NCBI GenBank assembly: GCA_001683825.1
Contig: LXTR01000048.1
Span: forward strand, 148,321 to 212,320
Direction of reading: 5' to 3'
Length of the DNA stretch: 64,000 nt
Origin: Flavobacteriaceae bacterium CP2B
GTDB lineage: Bacteria > Bacteroidota > Bacteroidia > Flavobacteriales > Flavobacteriaceae
Under the pieces are notes generated by a model. It was not told the origin of the DNA, made no database searches, and saw nothing but the letters and a program-made list of their open reading frames with translations. Shown one piece after another: positions 56,432-64,000 of the stretch. Both the position numbers and the translations under genes were made by a program. Position 1 is the first letter of the stretch. The number at the start of each line of letters is the position of its first letter.

Positions 56432-57451
56432 ATGCATAGCATTTTTATAACAGGAGGTACAGGTTGTATAGGGGCCGTGACCATCTATAAGCTGCTGGCA
56501 TCCAAAAATGTCGGCAAAATAGTTGTTGCCACACGCTCCAACAATACCGCCCATTTGAAATTGTGGCTGGGTGAAGACTTGGATCCGCGGTTGGAATTTG
56601 TGTCGCTTGATGTTGCAGACCAGCAGGCCATTAACCGGGTCCTCCCCTTGGTTAACCCTTCACATATCATTCATTTGGGGGCCTACCAAAGCCCGGATTG
56701 CTCCCAATACCATCATGAAGGGATGCAGATCAACGTAGGTGGGACCATGGCCCTCCTGGATGCCGCGGAGAAGCTCCCCGGGTTACAACGTTTTGTCTTC
56801 GCCAGCTCCGCGGCGGTCTACGGGATGCGGTCTATGTACCCCGAACCAGGCATTAAAGAAGACGCCCCACTGGCCCCCCCCAACCACTATGGCATCTGGA
56901 AACTGGCAGGGGAGCACCTGGCCAGGCTCTATTACGAACAAACCCAGGTGCCCACCGTCTGCCTCCGGCTCAACACAACCTATGGCAAGGGCAGGGATAA
57001 GGGAAAAACTTCGGCCCCAACCAATGCGTTGAAAGCTATTGCATTAGGGGCTGCCAAAGAAGAAAAAATTCCGTTTAGCATGCCTTACCAGGGCCGTGAA
57101 AATTATCACTATGTCGACGACGTGGGGGGGCATTTTGCCGCTTGCGCCATACAGCCCTTCAAAGGCTTTGGAATCTTCAATATCAAGGGGAAGACCATTT
57201 CCATCGAAGAATATCTTCAGCTTGCGCTGAAACAGGCTACGCTATTGGGGATGGCCCCCTATGCCGATTTGTCTGTCGCCCCGGGAGCCCCCCCCAATCT
57301 ATTTGTTTCAGACCTGAGCCATGACAACATAGAGCGGGCGTTTAAAGGCCTGCCGCTTACCGACATAGAAGTAGGCATACGACATTCTCTAATCGAATTC
57401 AGGGAAATGGCCAAAAACAATGGATTACAATTCTCGATCGAAAAAAGTTGA
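56432..57451 (+). CDS. NAD-dependent epimerase/dehydratase (extended SDR)
   Basis: A 339-residue extended short-chain dehydrogenase. The nucleotide-binding motif ITGGTGCIGAVTIYKL is at the N-terminus, the catalytic triad in SSAAVYGM and NHYGIWKLAGEHLAR (YxxxK), and LRLNTTYGKGRD is a substrate-side motif. It likely acts on a sugar or sugar acid as part of this catabolic locus. Starts 27 bases after the zinc dehydrogenase. Confidence 0.9.
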   Translation: MHSIFITGGTGCIGAVTIYKLLASKNVGKIVVATRSNNTAHLKLWLGEDLDPRLEFVSLDVADQQAINRVLPLVNPSHIIHLGAYQSPDCSQYHHEGMQINVGGTMALLDAAEKLPGLQRFVFASSAAVYGMRSMYPEPGIKEDAPLAPPNHYGIWKLAGEHLARLYYEQTQVPTVCLRLNTTYGKGRDKGKTSAPTNALKAIALGAAKEEKIPFSMPYQGRENYHYVDDVGGHFAACAIQPFKGFGIFNIKGKTISIEEYLQLALKQATLLGMAPYADLSVAPGAPPNLFVSDLSHDNIERAFKGLPLTDIEVGIRHSLIEFREMAKNNGLQFSIEKS

Positions 57452-57490
57452 AACCAGAATGCTCGGACAAACCTTGAAAAAACCATTAAT

Positions 57491-58462
57491 GTGAAGAATA
57501 TCGGGATAGGGTTGCTGGGCGCCGGGGAGGTGGCCGATCTGCACGCCGAGGCCATCAATGCCCTTGAAGGGGCCACGCTGGTGGGCCTTTGGAACAGGAC
57601 CTGGGAAAAAGGGGTTGAAAAGGCCGCCAGATACGGCTGCTCCGCTTTTAAGACCCCGGAAGAATTATTGGCAGACCCGCGTATCGACGCGGTTTTTGTG
57701 CTGACCAATATGGAAACACATTGCGATTATACCATCAGGGCTGCCAGCGCGGGTAAGCATGTATTGGTAGAAAAACCGGCTGCTTCCTCCATTGCGGAAC
57801 TCCAAAAGATGCAGAAAGCGGTGCGTTTGGCCCGGGTACAATGCATGCCCGTACACAACTATATCTATGAGGCAGGGATACAGCGCACAAAAGCCATGAT
57901 AGACAGTGGTGCCCTGGGCAGCCTGACGCAGTTTTACATGATGTACAACATACACCATGCCGATGCGATACGGGCAAGGTACCCGGGTGTAATACGGCAG
58001 ATCTTAACCCATAATTGTTACACGATGCTCTACCTGGCCGGGCAGCCAGAAACCGTCTCCTGCATGAAGCATACGGTAGACAGCACGCTCGCACCCCAGG
58101 AAAATGTGGCTATGGCCAATATTAAAATGCGAAATGGCTGTTTGAGCCACCTTTCTGCCAGTTTTGCGAATGATGATCACGCCGGAGATCCCTGGACCTG
58201 TATCATCAAGGCAATGGGCACCAAGGGCAGCACCCGGTATAGCTACCGGGATTGGGTGATCAACCAGCCCAAAGGCGCACATTCCCAAACCTACCAGTGT
58301 TATCCGGAAACCATAAAAAACACGGCCACCCATTTTATTGACAAAGTCTTGCGCCTGGGGGTCAAACCACTTTCAACACTGGAAGATGCCATCACCTGCC
58401 AGAAAATCATCGAGGCCTTTGAACGGTCTGAGGAAGAGGGCATGCACGTGATCATGCGCTAA
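57491..58462 (+). CDS. Gfo/Idh/MocA family oxidoreductase
   Basis: A 323-residue enzyme, shorter than its neighbour at 54092. GIGLLGAGEVADLHAEAI is the nucleotide-binding region and KHVLVEKPAASSIAEL the lysine motif. The GTG at 57491 is the likely start; an overlapping ATG two bases before is out of frame. Its position in the run suggests it acts on the same substrate family as the other dehydrogenases. Confidence 0.9.
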   Translation: MKNIGIGLLGAGEVADLHAEAINALEGATLVGLWNRTWEKGVEKAARYGCSAFKTPEELLADPRIDAVFVLTNMETHCDYTIRAASAGKHVLVEKPAASSIAELQKMQKAVRLARVQCMPVHNYIYEAGIQRTKAMIDSGALGSLTQFYMMYNIHHADAIRARYPGVIRQILTHNCYTMLYLAGQPETVSCMKHTVDSTLAPQENVAMANIKMRNGCLSHLSASFANDDHAGDPWTCIIKAMGTKGSTRYSYRDWVINQPKGAHSQTYQCYPETIKNTATHFIDKVLRLGVKPLSTLEDAITCQKIIEAFERSEEEGMHVIMR

Positions 58463-58490
58463 ATTATAATTTTTGAAGACCCATAAACCT

Positions 58491-61400
58491 ATGAATATCC
58501 GAAAGATTCTACTTCTACTCCTCCTGGCCGCCAGTTTTCAGCATTGTAGCACGCCTGAGAAAAAAAGGTTGAACGTACAAAAAGACAGCCACCTGGTACT
58601 CATTGGGAATAACCTGGCCTCCAGGATGATGAACTTTGGGTACTTTGAAACCGAAATGCATTTGCGCTACCCAGACAGCACCCTCTTTATCAGGAATATG
58701 GCCGATGGTGGCAACACCCCGGGTTTCAGGCCGCATTCATCCCGAAATTCACCCTGGGCATTCCCCGGTGCCGAAAAGTTTCAGACCGAATTAGCGAACA
58801 ATTCCGGAAGTATCGGGCACTTTCCTACGGAAGATGAATGGCTCACCGAACTGAAGGCGGATATTATTATCGCCTTTTTCGGATATAACGAATCGTTTCA
58901 GGGGGAAGAAGGCTTAGGAAATTACAAGGAAGAACTCCATGCCTTTATCGCGCATACCAAAAACCAAAAATACAACGGGCAACAGGCGCCACAGCTAGCC
59001 CTGGTATCTCCGGTTGCCTTCGAAAACCTGTCGGGCAAAATGGATTTGCCAGACGGGGAGAAAGAAAACAAAAACCTCCAATTATATACCGAAGCAATGC
59101 GGGAAGTTGCCGAAAAGGATGGTGTGCTATTTGTGGATGCCTTTTCCCCCAGTAAAAAATGGTACGATTCGGAAAGTGATGCCATGACCGCCGATGGTTT
59201 CCAGTTAAATTCCAGGGGGTATCAAAAGTTTGCCGCCCTCCTGGCCGATGAGCTCTTTGGCAAGGTGCCCGCGGCTGCCGGGGCAAACCGCCAGGACACC
59301 CATGCTGCCGTATTGGACAAAAACTGGTACTGGCACAATGATTTTAAAATACCTAACGGGGTGCATGCCTATGGCAGGCGTTTTGATCCTTTCGGGCCTG
59401 ACAACTACCCTTTCGAGATAGAAAAAATACGGCAGATGACCGCCAACCGGGACACCGCAATCTGGAATAGCGCCAGGGGCGTGACTACCGACCTGGAAAG
59501 CATGGATGCCAGAACCAGGAAACTGCCCGCCGTACAAACCAATTATGTCCAGGTAGATGGCACCGGGAATCCGGAATATTTATACGGGCAGGATGCCCTT
59601 GATCAGTTACGGGTGCCAAAGGGGTATAAACTGGAATTGTTTGCGTCTGAAAAAGAATTTCCGGATCTGGCCAATCCGGTACAACTTTCCTTTGATAACA
59701 AGGGCAGGCTTTGGGTAGGGGTGATGCCCAGTTATCCGCATTACAAGGCCGGTGACGCCAGGCCCGATGATAAATTGCTGATTTTGGAGGATACCGATAA
59801 CGATGGAAAGGCAGACCGGCAAACCGTCTTCGCCGATGGCCTGCACCTGACCATAGGCTTCGAATTTGCCCCTGAGGGGGTATACGTCTCACAGGGCACC
59901 AACCTGGTATTGTTAAAAGACACGAACGGGGACGACAGGGCGGATAGTACCGAAATAATCCTTAGTGGTTTTGACGACCACGATACCCACCATGCGATCA
60001 GCGCCTTTTGTGCAGACCCTTCCGGCGCTATTTATATGGCCGAAGGCGTATTTTTGCATACCAATGTGGAAACGGCGTATGGGCCGGTAAGGGCCACCAA
60101 TGGCGGATTTTACCGGTATAGCCCCCAGAGGCACTACCTGGAGCGTGTACAATTGCCCATCCCCAACCCCTGGGGCATTGCCTTTGACGAATGGGGGCAA
60201 AACTTCTTTGCCCATACCTCAGGGCCCGATATGACCTGGATGATGCCGGGAAGTATCAAACCGCGGTATGGCCAGGCCTCTCCCCTGCCTAAAAACCTGA
60301 TCGAAGAGGCGCATAGGGTACGGCCAACATCCGGACTTGAATTTGTTTCCAGCAGGCATTTCCCCGAAGAAATACAGGGCAGCATCCTCATCAACAATAC
60401 GATCGGATTTTTGGGCACCAAGGTGCACACCATTACCGATGATCCTGAGTCGGCCGGTTATCTCAGCAAACACCAAGTGGATCTCATCACCTCCGGTGAC
60501 CCCAATTTCAGGCCGGTAGACATGGAATTTGCCCCAGACGGTTCACTTTATTTGGTAGACTGGCACAACGTGTTGGTGGGACATATGCAGCACAACGCCA
60601 GAGATCCGCTGCGAGACCATGTGCACGGGCGTATTTACCGGATGACCTACCCCTCCAGACCCCTGGTGGAACCCGCCAAAATTCACGGCGCTTCAATTGG
60701 GCAATTGTTGGACAACCTGAAACTTCCGGAATACAGGACCCGCTACCGTACCAGAAGGGAGTTGCGGGAACGGGACCCGGCAGCAGTCCTATCGGAACTC
60801 AAATCATGGGTTGGCTCCTTGCAAAGTGATGACCCCCGGTACGAGCAACAGCTTCTGGAAGCCCTTTGGGTAAGCTGGGGGTTGAACAAAGTGGATGAAG
60901 GTTTGCTAAAAAAATTACTGGAAGCCCGTGATTACAGGGCCCGCGCTGCTGCAGTCCGCGTCTTGCGCTATGCGGGGCATCAAATCTCCAATGCGGAAGG
61001 ATTATTGATGGATGCCGCCGTAGATGCGCATCCAAGGGTACGGTTGGAGGCGCTGGTGGCGGCTTCCTGGCTACCTGCTGACGTGGGTATACCAATTGTT
61101 AAAGCTGCCGGCAGCATGCCTTTAGATGAATGGATGGCAGCGCCCTATGAGGCCGCGCTGGCCCATTTGGAAGGTAGAAATGTAGGGGTCACACCGGAGG
61201 GAAAAACCATGACCAGTCTGGACGGGACAGATAAGGAGCTCTTTATGAAGGGCGAAGAAATTTATAAGCGGGAAGGCTTTTGCGTCACCTGTCATCAGCC
61301 CGATGGCCTGGGCCTTAGTGCTTCCCAATTTCCGCCGTTGGCGGCTTCCCCCTGGGTGACCGGCAGTAAGGAGCGACTTATCAAACTTACATTAAACGGG

Positions 61401-61646
61401 ATGATGGGGCCATTGGAGCTTTTGGGCAAGACCTATCCGGGGCAGGTACCCATGACCCCGTTCGGTGGGATGTTAAATGACGAGGAAATAGCAGCGGTAC
61501 TCACTTTTGTAAGGAACGCCTTTGGAAACAGCGCTACTGCCATTACCGCTGAAAAAGTGCATGAAGTACGGGAAGCAACCGCTGGCAAGCAAGGTTTCTA
61601 CACCGCCGAAGAACTATTAAAGGCGCATCCGATGGAAGGTAATTGA
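58491..61646 (+). CDS. large lipoprotein: SGNH-like domain, PVC-type propeller, HEAT-like repeats and cytochrome c
   Basis: A 1051-residue protein with a lipoprotein signal (LLLAASFQHCSTPE). Residues about 30-265 form an SGNH-hydrolase-like domain with VLIGNNLASRMMNFGYFE, IAFFGYNESFQGEEG and DGFQLNSRGYQKFA. The nucleophile block lacks the usual GDSL serine, and the last block has Gln where a catalytic His is expected. About 370-720 is a propeller of the PVC membrane-bound dehydrogenase type (LRVPKGYKLELFA, LEDTDNDGKADRQTV). HEAT-like helices follow (about 760-900). The C-terminus holds a c-type heme domain (CVTCHQPDG, with VPMTPFGG supplying a methionine). A TTG six codons upstream is possible. 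It probably passes electrons from a periplasmic sugar oxidation. Confidence 0.85.
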   Translation: MNIRKILLLLLLAASFQHCSTPEKKRLNVQKDSHLVLIGNNLASRMMNFGYFETEMHLRYPDSTLFIRNMADGGNTPGFRPHSSRNSPWAFPGAEKFQTELANNSGSIGHFPTEDEWLTELKADIIIAFFGYNESFQGEEGLGNYKEELHAFIAHTKNQKYNGQQAPQLALVSPVAFENLSGKMDLPDGEKENKNLQLYTEAMREVAEKDGVLFVDAFSPSKKWYDSESDAMTADGFQLNSRGYQKFAALLADELFGKVPAAAGANRQDTHAAVLDKNWYWHNDFKIPNGVHAYGRRFDPFGPDNYPFEIEKIRQMTANRDTAIWNSARGVTTDLESMDARTRKLPAVQTNYVQVDGTGNPEYLYGQDALDQLRVPKGYKLELFASEKEFPDLANPVQLSFDNKGRLWVGVMPSYPHYKAGDARPDDKLLILEDTDNDGKADRQTVFADGLHLTIGFEFAPEGVYVSQGTNLVLLKDTNGDDRADSTEIILSGFDDHDTHHAISAFCADPSGAIYMAEGVFLHTNVETAYGPVRATNGGFYRYSPQRHYLERVQLPIPNPWGIAFDEWGQNFFAHTSGPDMTWMMPGSIKPRYGQASPLPKNLIEEAHRVRPTSGLEFVSSRHFPEEIQGSILINNTIGFLGTKVHTITDDPESAGYLSKHQVDLITSGDPNFRPVDMEFAPDGSLYLVDWHNVLVGHMQHNARDPLRDHVHGRIYRMTYPSRPLVEPAKIHGASIGQLLDNLKLPEYRTRYRTRRELRERDPAAVLSELKSWVGSLQSDDPRYEQQLLEALWVSWGLNKVDEGLLKKLLEARDYRARAAAVRVLRYAGHQISNAEGLLMDAAVDAHPRVRLEALVAASWLPADVGIPIVKAAGSMPLDEWMAAPYEAALAHLEGRNVGVTPEGKTMTSLDGTDKELFMKGEEIYKREGFCVTCHQPDGLGLSASQFPPLAASPWVTGSKERLIKLTLNGMMGPLELLGKTYPGQVPMTPFGGMLNDEEIAAVLTFVRNAFGNSATAITAEKVHEVREATAGKQGFYTAEELLKAHPMEGN

Positions 61647-61741
61647 TTCTATCTAAGCCCTTGCCGGGGTACACTGCCCCGATTACAGATGCTTTGGTAT
61701 AGAAATTGCCGGACTGCGGGGCTACAGCTATGCCCCCTTGT

Positions 61742-63325
61742 TTAGTCTATTGGCTGGCTTCCCCACCAATCCGCATTTGGCCTGTAATCGTCCGACAAGA
61801 CCTGCATCCGCTCCTTTTCCAGGGCAGGCCAAAGTTCTTGTTGGATGGTTAGAAGCCTTTTCCGGGCCATCAGGGAATCATAGGACGGGTCCGGTGTCGG
61901 TTGTTCCGCGCCCACGGCCCGTAGCCATTGCCGGAGTTTCCCGGCCATCGCTTCGGTGCGTTGGGGGTATTCCGCCGCGAGATTGGATTGTTCTTCCGGA
62001 TCCGATATCAGGTTGTAGAGTTCGCTGCCCCCGTCTTCCCAATAGTAGATAAGTTTCCAGCCATCTTCCTGTAGTATGGAGGAGGGGGCTCCCCCCTGGT
62101 TCCCGTAATGGGGGTAATGCCAGTACAGTGGGCGTTTGGTGTTTATGTCCTTTCCTTCCAGCAGGGGTTTTAAGCTTATCCCATCCCGGTGTTGGGCCGG
62201 AAGCGGCTTCAATCCCGCCAGGTCGAGGATAGTCGGGTAAAAATCGGTGCCGGTCACGGGAAAGTCGTTTGTGGCCCCTGGTTTGGTGACCCCGGGCGCT
62301 TTAATGAAGTACGGTTCCCTGAGTCCGCCTTCCCACTGGTAACCCTTGCCCCCCCGCAACGGCAGGTTCGAAGTGGAGAAGGAATCGCCGGAAGCAACGC
62401 CCCCGTTATCGGAAGTGAAAATTACGATGGTATGATCGGCGAGTCCCAGGTCATCCAACGTTTTCAGCACAAGCCCTACCGCGTCATCCATCTGCTCTAC
62501 CAACCCGGCATAGACGGGGTTGTCTTGCCGTTGCCGGACGGGCAATACCCGCTCCATGCTAAAGCCCCTATCGGCCACGCCCATGTTTTGGGCTTTTTCG
62601 CGGTATTTGGCCCATTTTTGCCGGGTAGTTTGTATAGGCCCGTGGACGGCATAAAAAGAGAGGAACGCAAAAAAGGCCGAATCCCGGTGTTTCCGGATAA
62701 AGTCCGCCGTTTCGGTGGCCAGGCGCATACTAAGTTGTTCACCCGCCCGTGTATTGTCGAGTTTGGGGTTCTCCCAGGGCGAAAAATACCCCCCGATGGG
62801 GCTTCCCATCTCCCATCCGCCCTTGTTGATGTCGAAACCGTGGTCTTCGGGATGGGAACCCTGGCTGCCCAAATGCCATTTTCCGGCAAAAAAGGTTTTG
62901 TAGCCCCCTGCCATCATCGCCTCGGCCAGGCTGGTATCTTCATGGGGCAAATGGTGCCTGTAGGGGGCAGGGAGCAATTTGTCGTACCTGTTCAGGGAGG
63001 TCCAGCCGGGCCCCGACTTTGCGCCTATCCAATCGGTAATGCCATGCCTGGCGGTGAATTTGCCAGTCATGATACTGGCCCTGGAGGGACTGCAGACCCG
63101 GCTAGCCGCATAGCCCCGGGTAAACATCATTCCTTCTTTGGCAATCCTGTCTATATTGGGGGTTTCATAGTAAGCGCTCCCGGTACTGCTCAGGTCATGG
63201 ACCCCCAGGTCATCGGCCAGGATAAATACCACATTGGGTTTTCGCGTTGGAGGGCGTTTTTGCTCTTTGCAAGCCAGGAACGAGCATAGTGCCAACAGGA
63301 AAGGGGTAAGATATAACGTTCGCAT
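61742..63325 (-). CDS. arylsulfatase (lipoprotein)
   Basis: A 527-residue S1-type sulfatase. C78 of CSPSRASIMTG would become formylglycine. FILADDLGVHDL supplies metal ligands, GKWHLGSQGSHPEDHGFD and IVIFTSDNGGVASGDS are family motifs. The ATG at 63325 gives a lipoprotein signal with Cys19 (LLALCSFLACKEQ); longer in-frame starts reach back to 63472 but add no family sequence. It converges with the cytochrome lipoprotein. Only one FGE-type activator is visible, about 52 kb away. Confidence 0.92.
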   Translation of the reverse strand: MRTLYLTPFLLALCSFLACKEQKRPPTRKPNVVFILADDLGVHDLSSTGSAYYETPNIDRIAKEGMMFTRGYAASRVCSPSRASIMTGKFTARHGITDWIGAKSGPGWTSLNRYDKLLPAPYRHHLPHEDTSLAEAMMAGGYKTFFAGKWHLGSQGSHPEDHGFDINKGGWEMGSPIGGYFSPWENPKLDNTRAGEQLSMRLATETADFIRKHRDSAFFAFLSFYAVHGPIQTTRQKWAKYREKAQNMGVADRGFSMERVLPVRQRQDNPVYAGLVEQMDDAVGLVLKTLDDLGLADHTIVIFTSDNGGVASGDSFSTSNLPLRGGKGYQWEGGLREPYFIKAPGVTKPGATNDFPVTGTDFYPTILDLAGLKPLPAQHRDGISLKPLLEGKDINTKRPLYWHYPHYGNQGGAPSSILQEDGWKLIYYWEDGGSELYNLISDPEEQSNLAAEYPQRTEAMAGKLRQWLRAVGAEQPTPDPSYDSLMARKRLLTIQQELWPALEKERMQVLSDDYRPNADWWGSQPID

Positions 63326-63399
63326 GGTTGAGCCATATGGTGGTAAGTGATAAAAATAACAATAATCTGGTGCTCTCCCAGCACCTGAGAATAGGTATC

Positions 63400-63446
63400 C
63401 ACCTCCCCCTCCTGCTAGGGGGAGGTGCCACGGCACTGCCGTGCCG
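63400..63446. repeat. palindromic (REP-like) element
   Basis: Two adjacent perfect hairpins: CACCTCCCCC / GGGGGAGGTG (63400-63409 and 63418-63427), then CGGCAC / GTGCCG (63431-63436 and 63441-63446) with loop TGCC. Such paired short palindromes resemble interspersed REP-like repeats; other copies would have to be sought elsewhere in the genome. Confidence 0.55.
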
Positions 63447-63601
63447 GAGGGGGCTTTGTTGGCACAGGGCAAAAAAAACTGAAGCAGGCACTATCGTTCA
63501 CTTCAGGGTAAAAAAAAGACTCCAAGATTTCTCTTGAAATCTCAAAGAATCCCGACGCTGACGGTCAGGATTTTACCATGTGCCATTCCCCTGGCATAGG
63601 G

Positions 63602-64000
63602 CCATAAAAAAAGAGCCCTACATGAATGACAGCCTGTGAGCAGGAGCCAGGCGAACGGCGAACAGCCGCTGGAATTCATCCCCGGCCGAACATAGTGAGC
63701 GCAGGGATCTCCCACGCTTATATTCCATAAAAAAAGAGCCCTACATGAATGACAGCCTGTGAGCAGGAGCCAGGCGAACTGCGAACAGCCGCTGGAATTC
63801 ATCCCCGGCCGAACATAGTGAGCGCAGGGACCTCCCACGCTTATATTCCATAAAAAAAGACCCCTACATGAATGACAGCCTGTGAGCAGGAGCCAGGCGA
63901 ACTGCGAACAGCCGCTGGAATTCATCCCTGCCGAACATAGTGAGCGCAGGGATCTCCCACGCTTATATTCCATAAAAAAAGATCCCGATCAAATGAATGA
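63602..64000. repeat. tandem 123-bp repeat array, continues past the window
   Basis: Three near-identical units begin at 63602, 63725 and 63848 (123, 123 and 122 bases) and a fourth begins at 63970 and runs to the window edge with more variation. Units differ by only a few bases. Each contains a run of seven A, a CCTG...CAGG hairpin region, and an ATCCCYGSC / GCAGGGAT inverted repeat that is perfect only in unit three. No gene is convincing inside; an open frame crosses the units merely because 123 is a multiple of three. Confidence 0.8.

Noticed and set aside
62189..63289. 366-codon plus-strand frame
   Set aside because: It is antisense to the second sulfatase; the sulfatase frame carries the CSPSR motif.
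63542..63973. Open frame of 143 codons through the tandem repeats on the minus strand
   Set aside because: It exists because two repeat spacings are 123 bases, a multiple of three. The 122-base unit breaks the frame, and the protein is Cys- and Trp-rich with no family character.
63602..64000. CRISPR array
   Set aside because: Whole 123-bp units repeat without unique spacers and no cas genes are nearby.

Overview
The window looks like chromosomal DNA of a Bacteroidota, most likely a marine Flavobacteriaceae of moderate GC content. This rests on gene content (ExbB/ExbD/TonB next to NhaD, an AraR of the Nudix-related NrtR type, many lipoprotein and Tat signals, sulfatases), on near absence of Shine-Dalgarno sequences, and on several exact matches to the Bacteroidota -7 promoter element TAnnTTTG. 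No rRNA, prophage, insertion sequence or CRISPR array was seen. One tRNA (Val, anticodon TAC) is present.

Layout. (1) 0-18.2 kb, accessory catabolism: a minus-strand run with planctomycete-type cytochrome proteins (PSCyt1/PSCyt2/PSD1), a DUF1501 protein, a 2-oxoglutarate dioxygenase-like protein and a Gfo/Idh/MocA oxidoreductase cut by the window edge; a divergent Tat-exported beta-propeller; then a formylglycine-generating enzyme next to an arylsulfatase, a cyclase-family hydrolase, a GNAT/FMN-reductase pair, a Crp/Fnr regulator, a phosphodiesterase-like exported protein and a GMC oxidoreductase with its small Tat subunit. (2) 18.6-24.0 kb, a tightly overlapping five-gene surface-glycan operon: GT87-like membrane glycosyltransferase, nucleotidyltransferase, UPF0104-type membrane protein, a HAD phosphatase-GT2 fusion and an APH-like kinase. 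It has lower GC than its flanks and ends at a 0.5 kb gene-less GC-rich stretch. (3) 24.5-27.6 kb, housekeeping: K+/H+ antiporter, tRNA-Val, folC. (4) 27.7-36.5 kb, L-arabinose locus: SSS symporter, araA, araD, araB, an internally deleted GH51 pseudogene, an intact GH51 arabinofuranosidase, and a divergent AraR-like regulator. (5) 36.5-48.9 kb, housekeeping: tonB-exbD-exbB, nhaD, Glu/Leu dehydrogenase, acyl-CoA dehydrogenase, gltB-gltD. (6) 49-63.3 kb, a second carbohydrate locus: ThuA-like protein, tagatose/psicose 3-epimerase-like isomerase and MFS transporter diverge from a TIM-barrel isomerase, two Gfo/Idh/MocA enzymes, a zinc alcohol dehydrogenase-like enzyme, an SDR epimerase and a 1051-residue lipoprotein (SGNH-like + propeller + HEAT-like + cytochrome c), followed by a convergent second sulfatase. 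(7) 63.4-64.0 kb: a palindromic repeat and 123-bp tandem repeats running off the window.

How they fit together: regions 1 and 6 carry the same kinds of enzymes (Gfo/Idh/MocA dehydrogenases, ThuA, TIM-barrel epimerases, GMC oxidase, periplasmic c-type cytochromes, sulfatases), consistent with desulfation and oxidative (3-keto-sugar type) breakdown of a sulfated or modified glycoside; this is inference. The most unusual items are the glycan operon (including a nucleotidyltransferase with no ATG/GTG/TTG that keeps its nucleotide-binding motif), the GH51 pseudogene that retains both ends but lost its middle, the fused SGNH-cytochrome protein with a degenerate hydrolase site, and the unexplained repeats.
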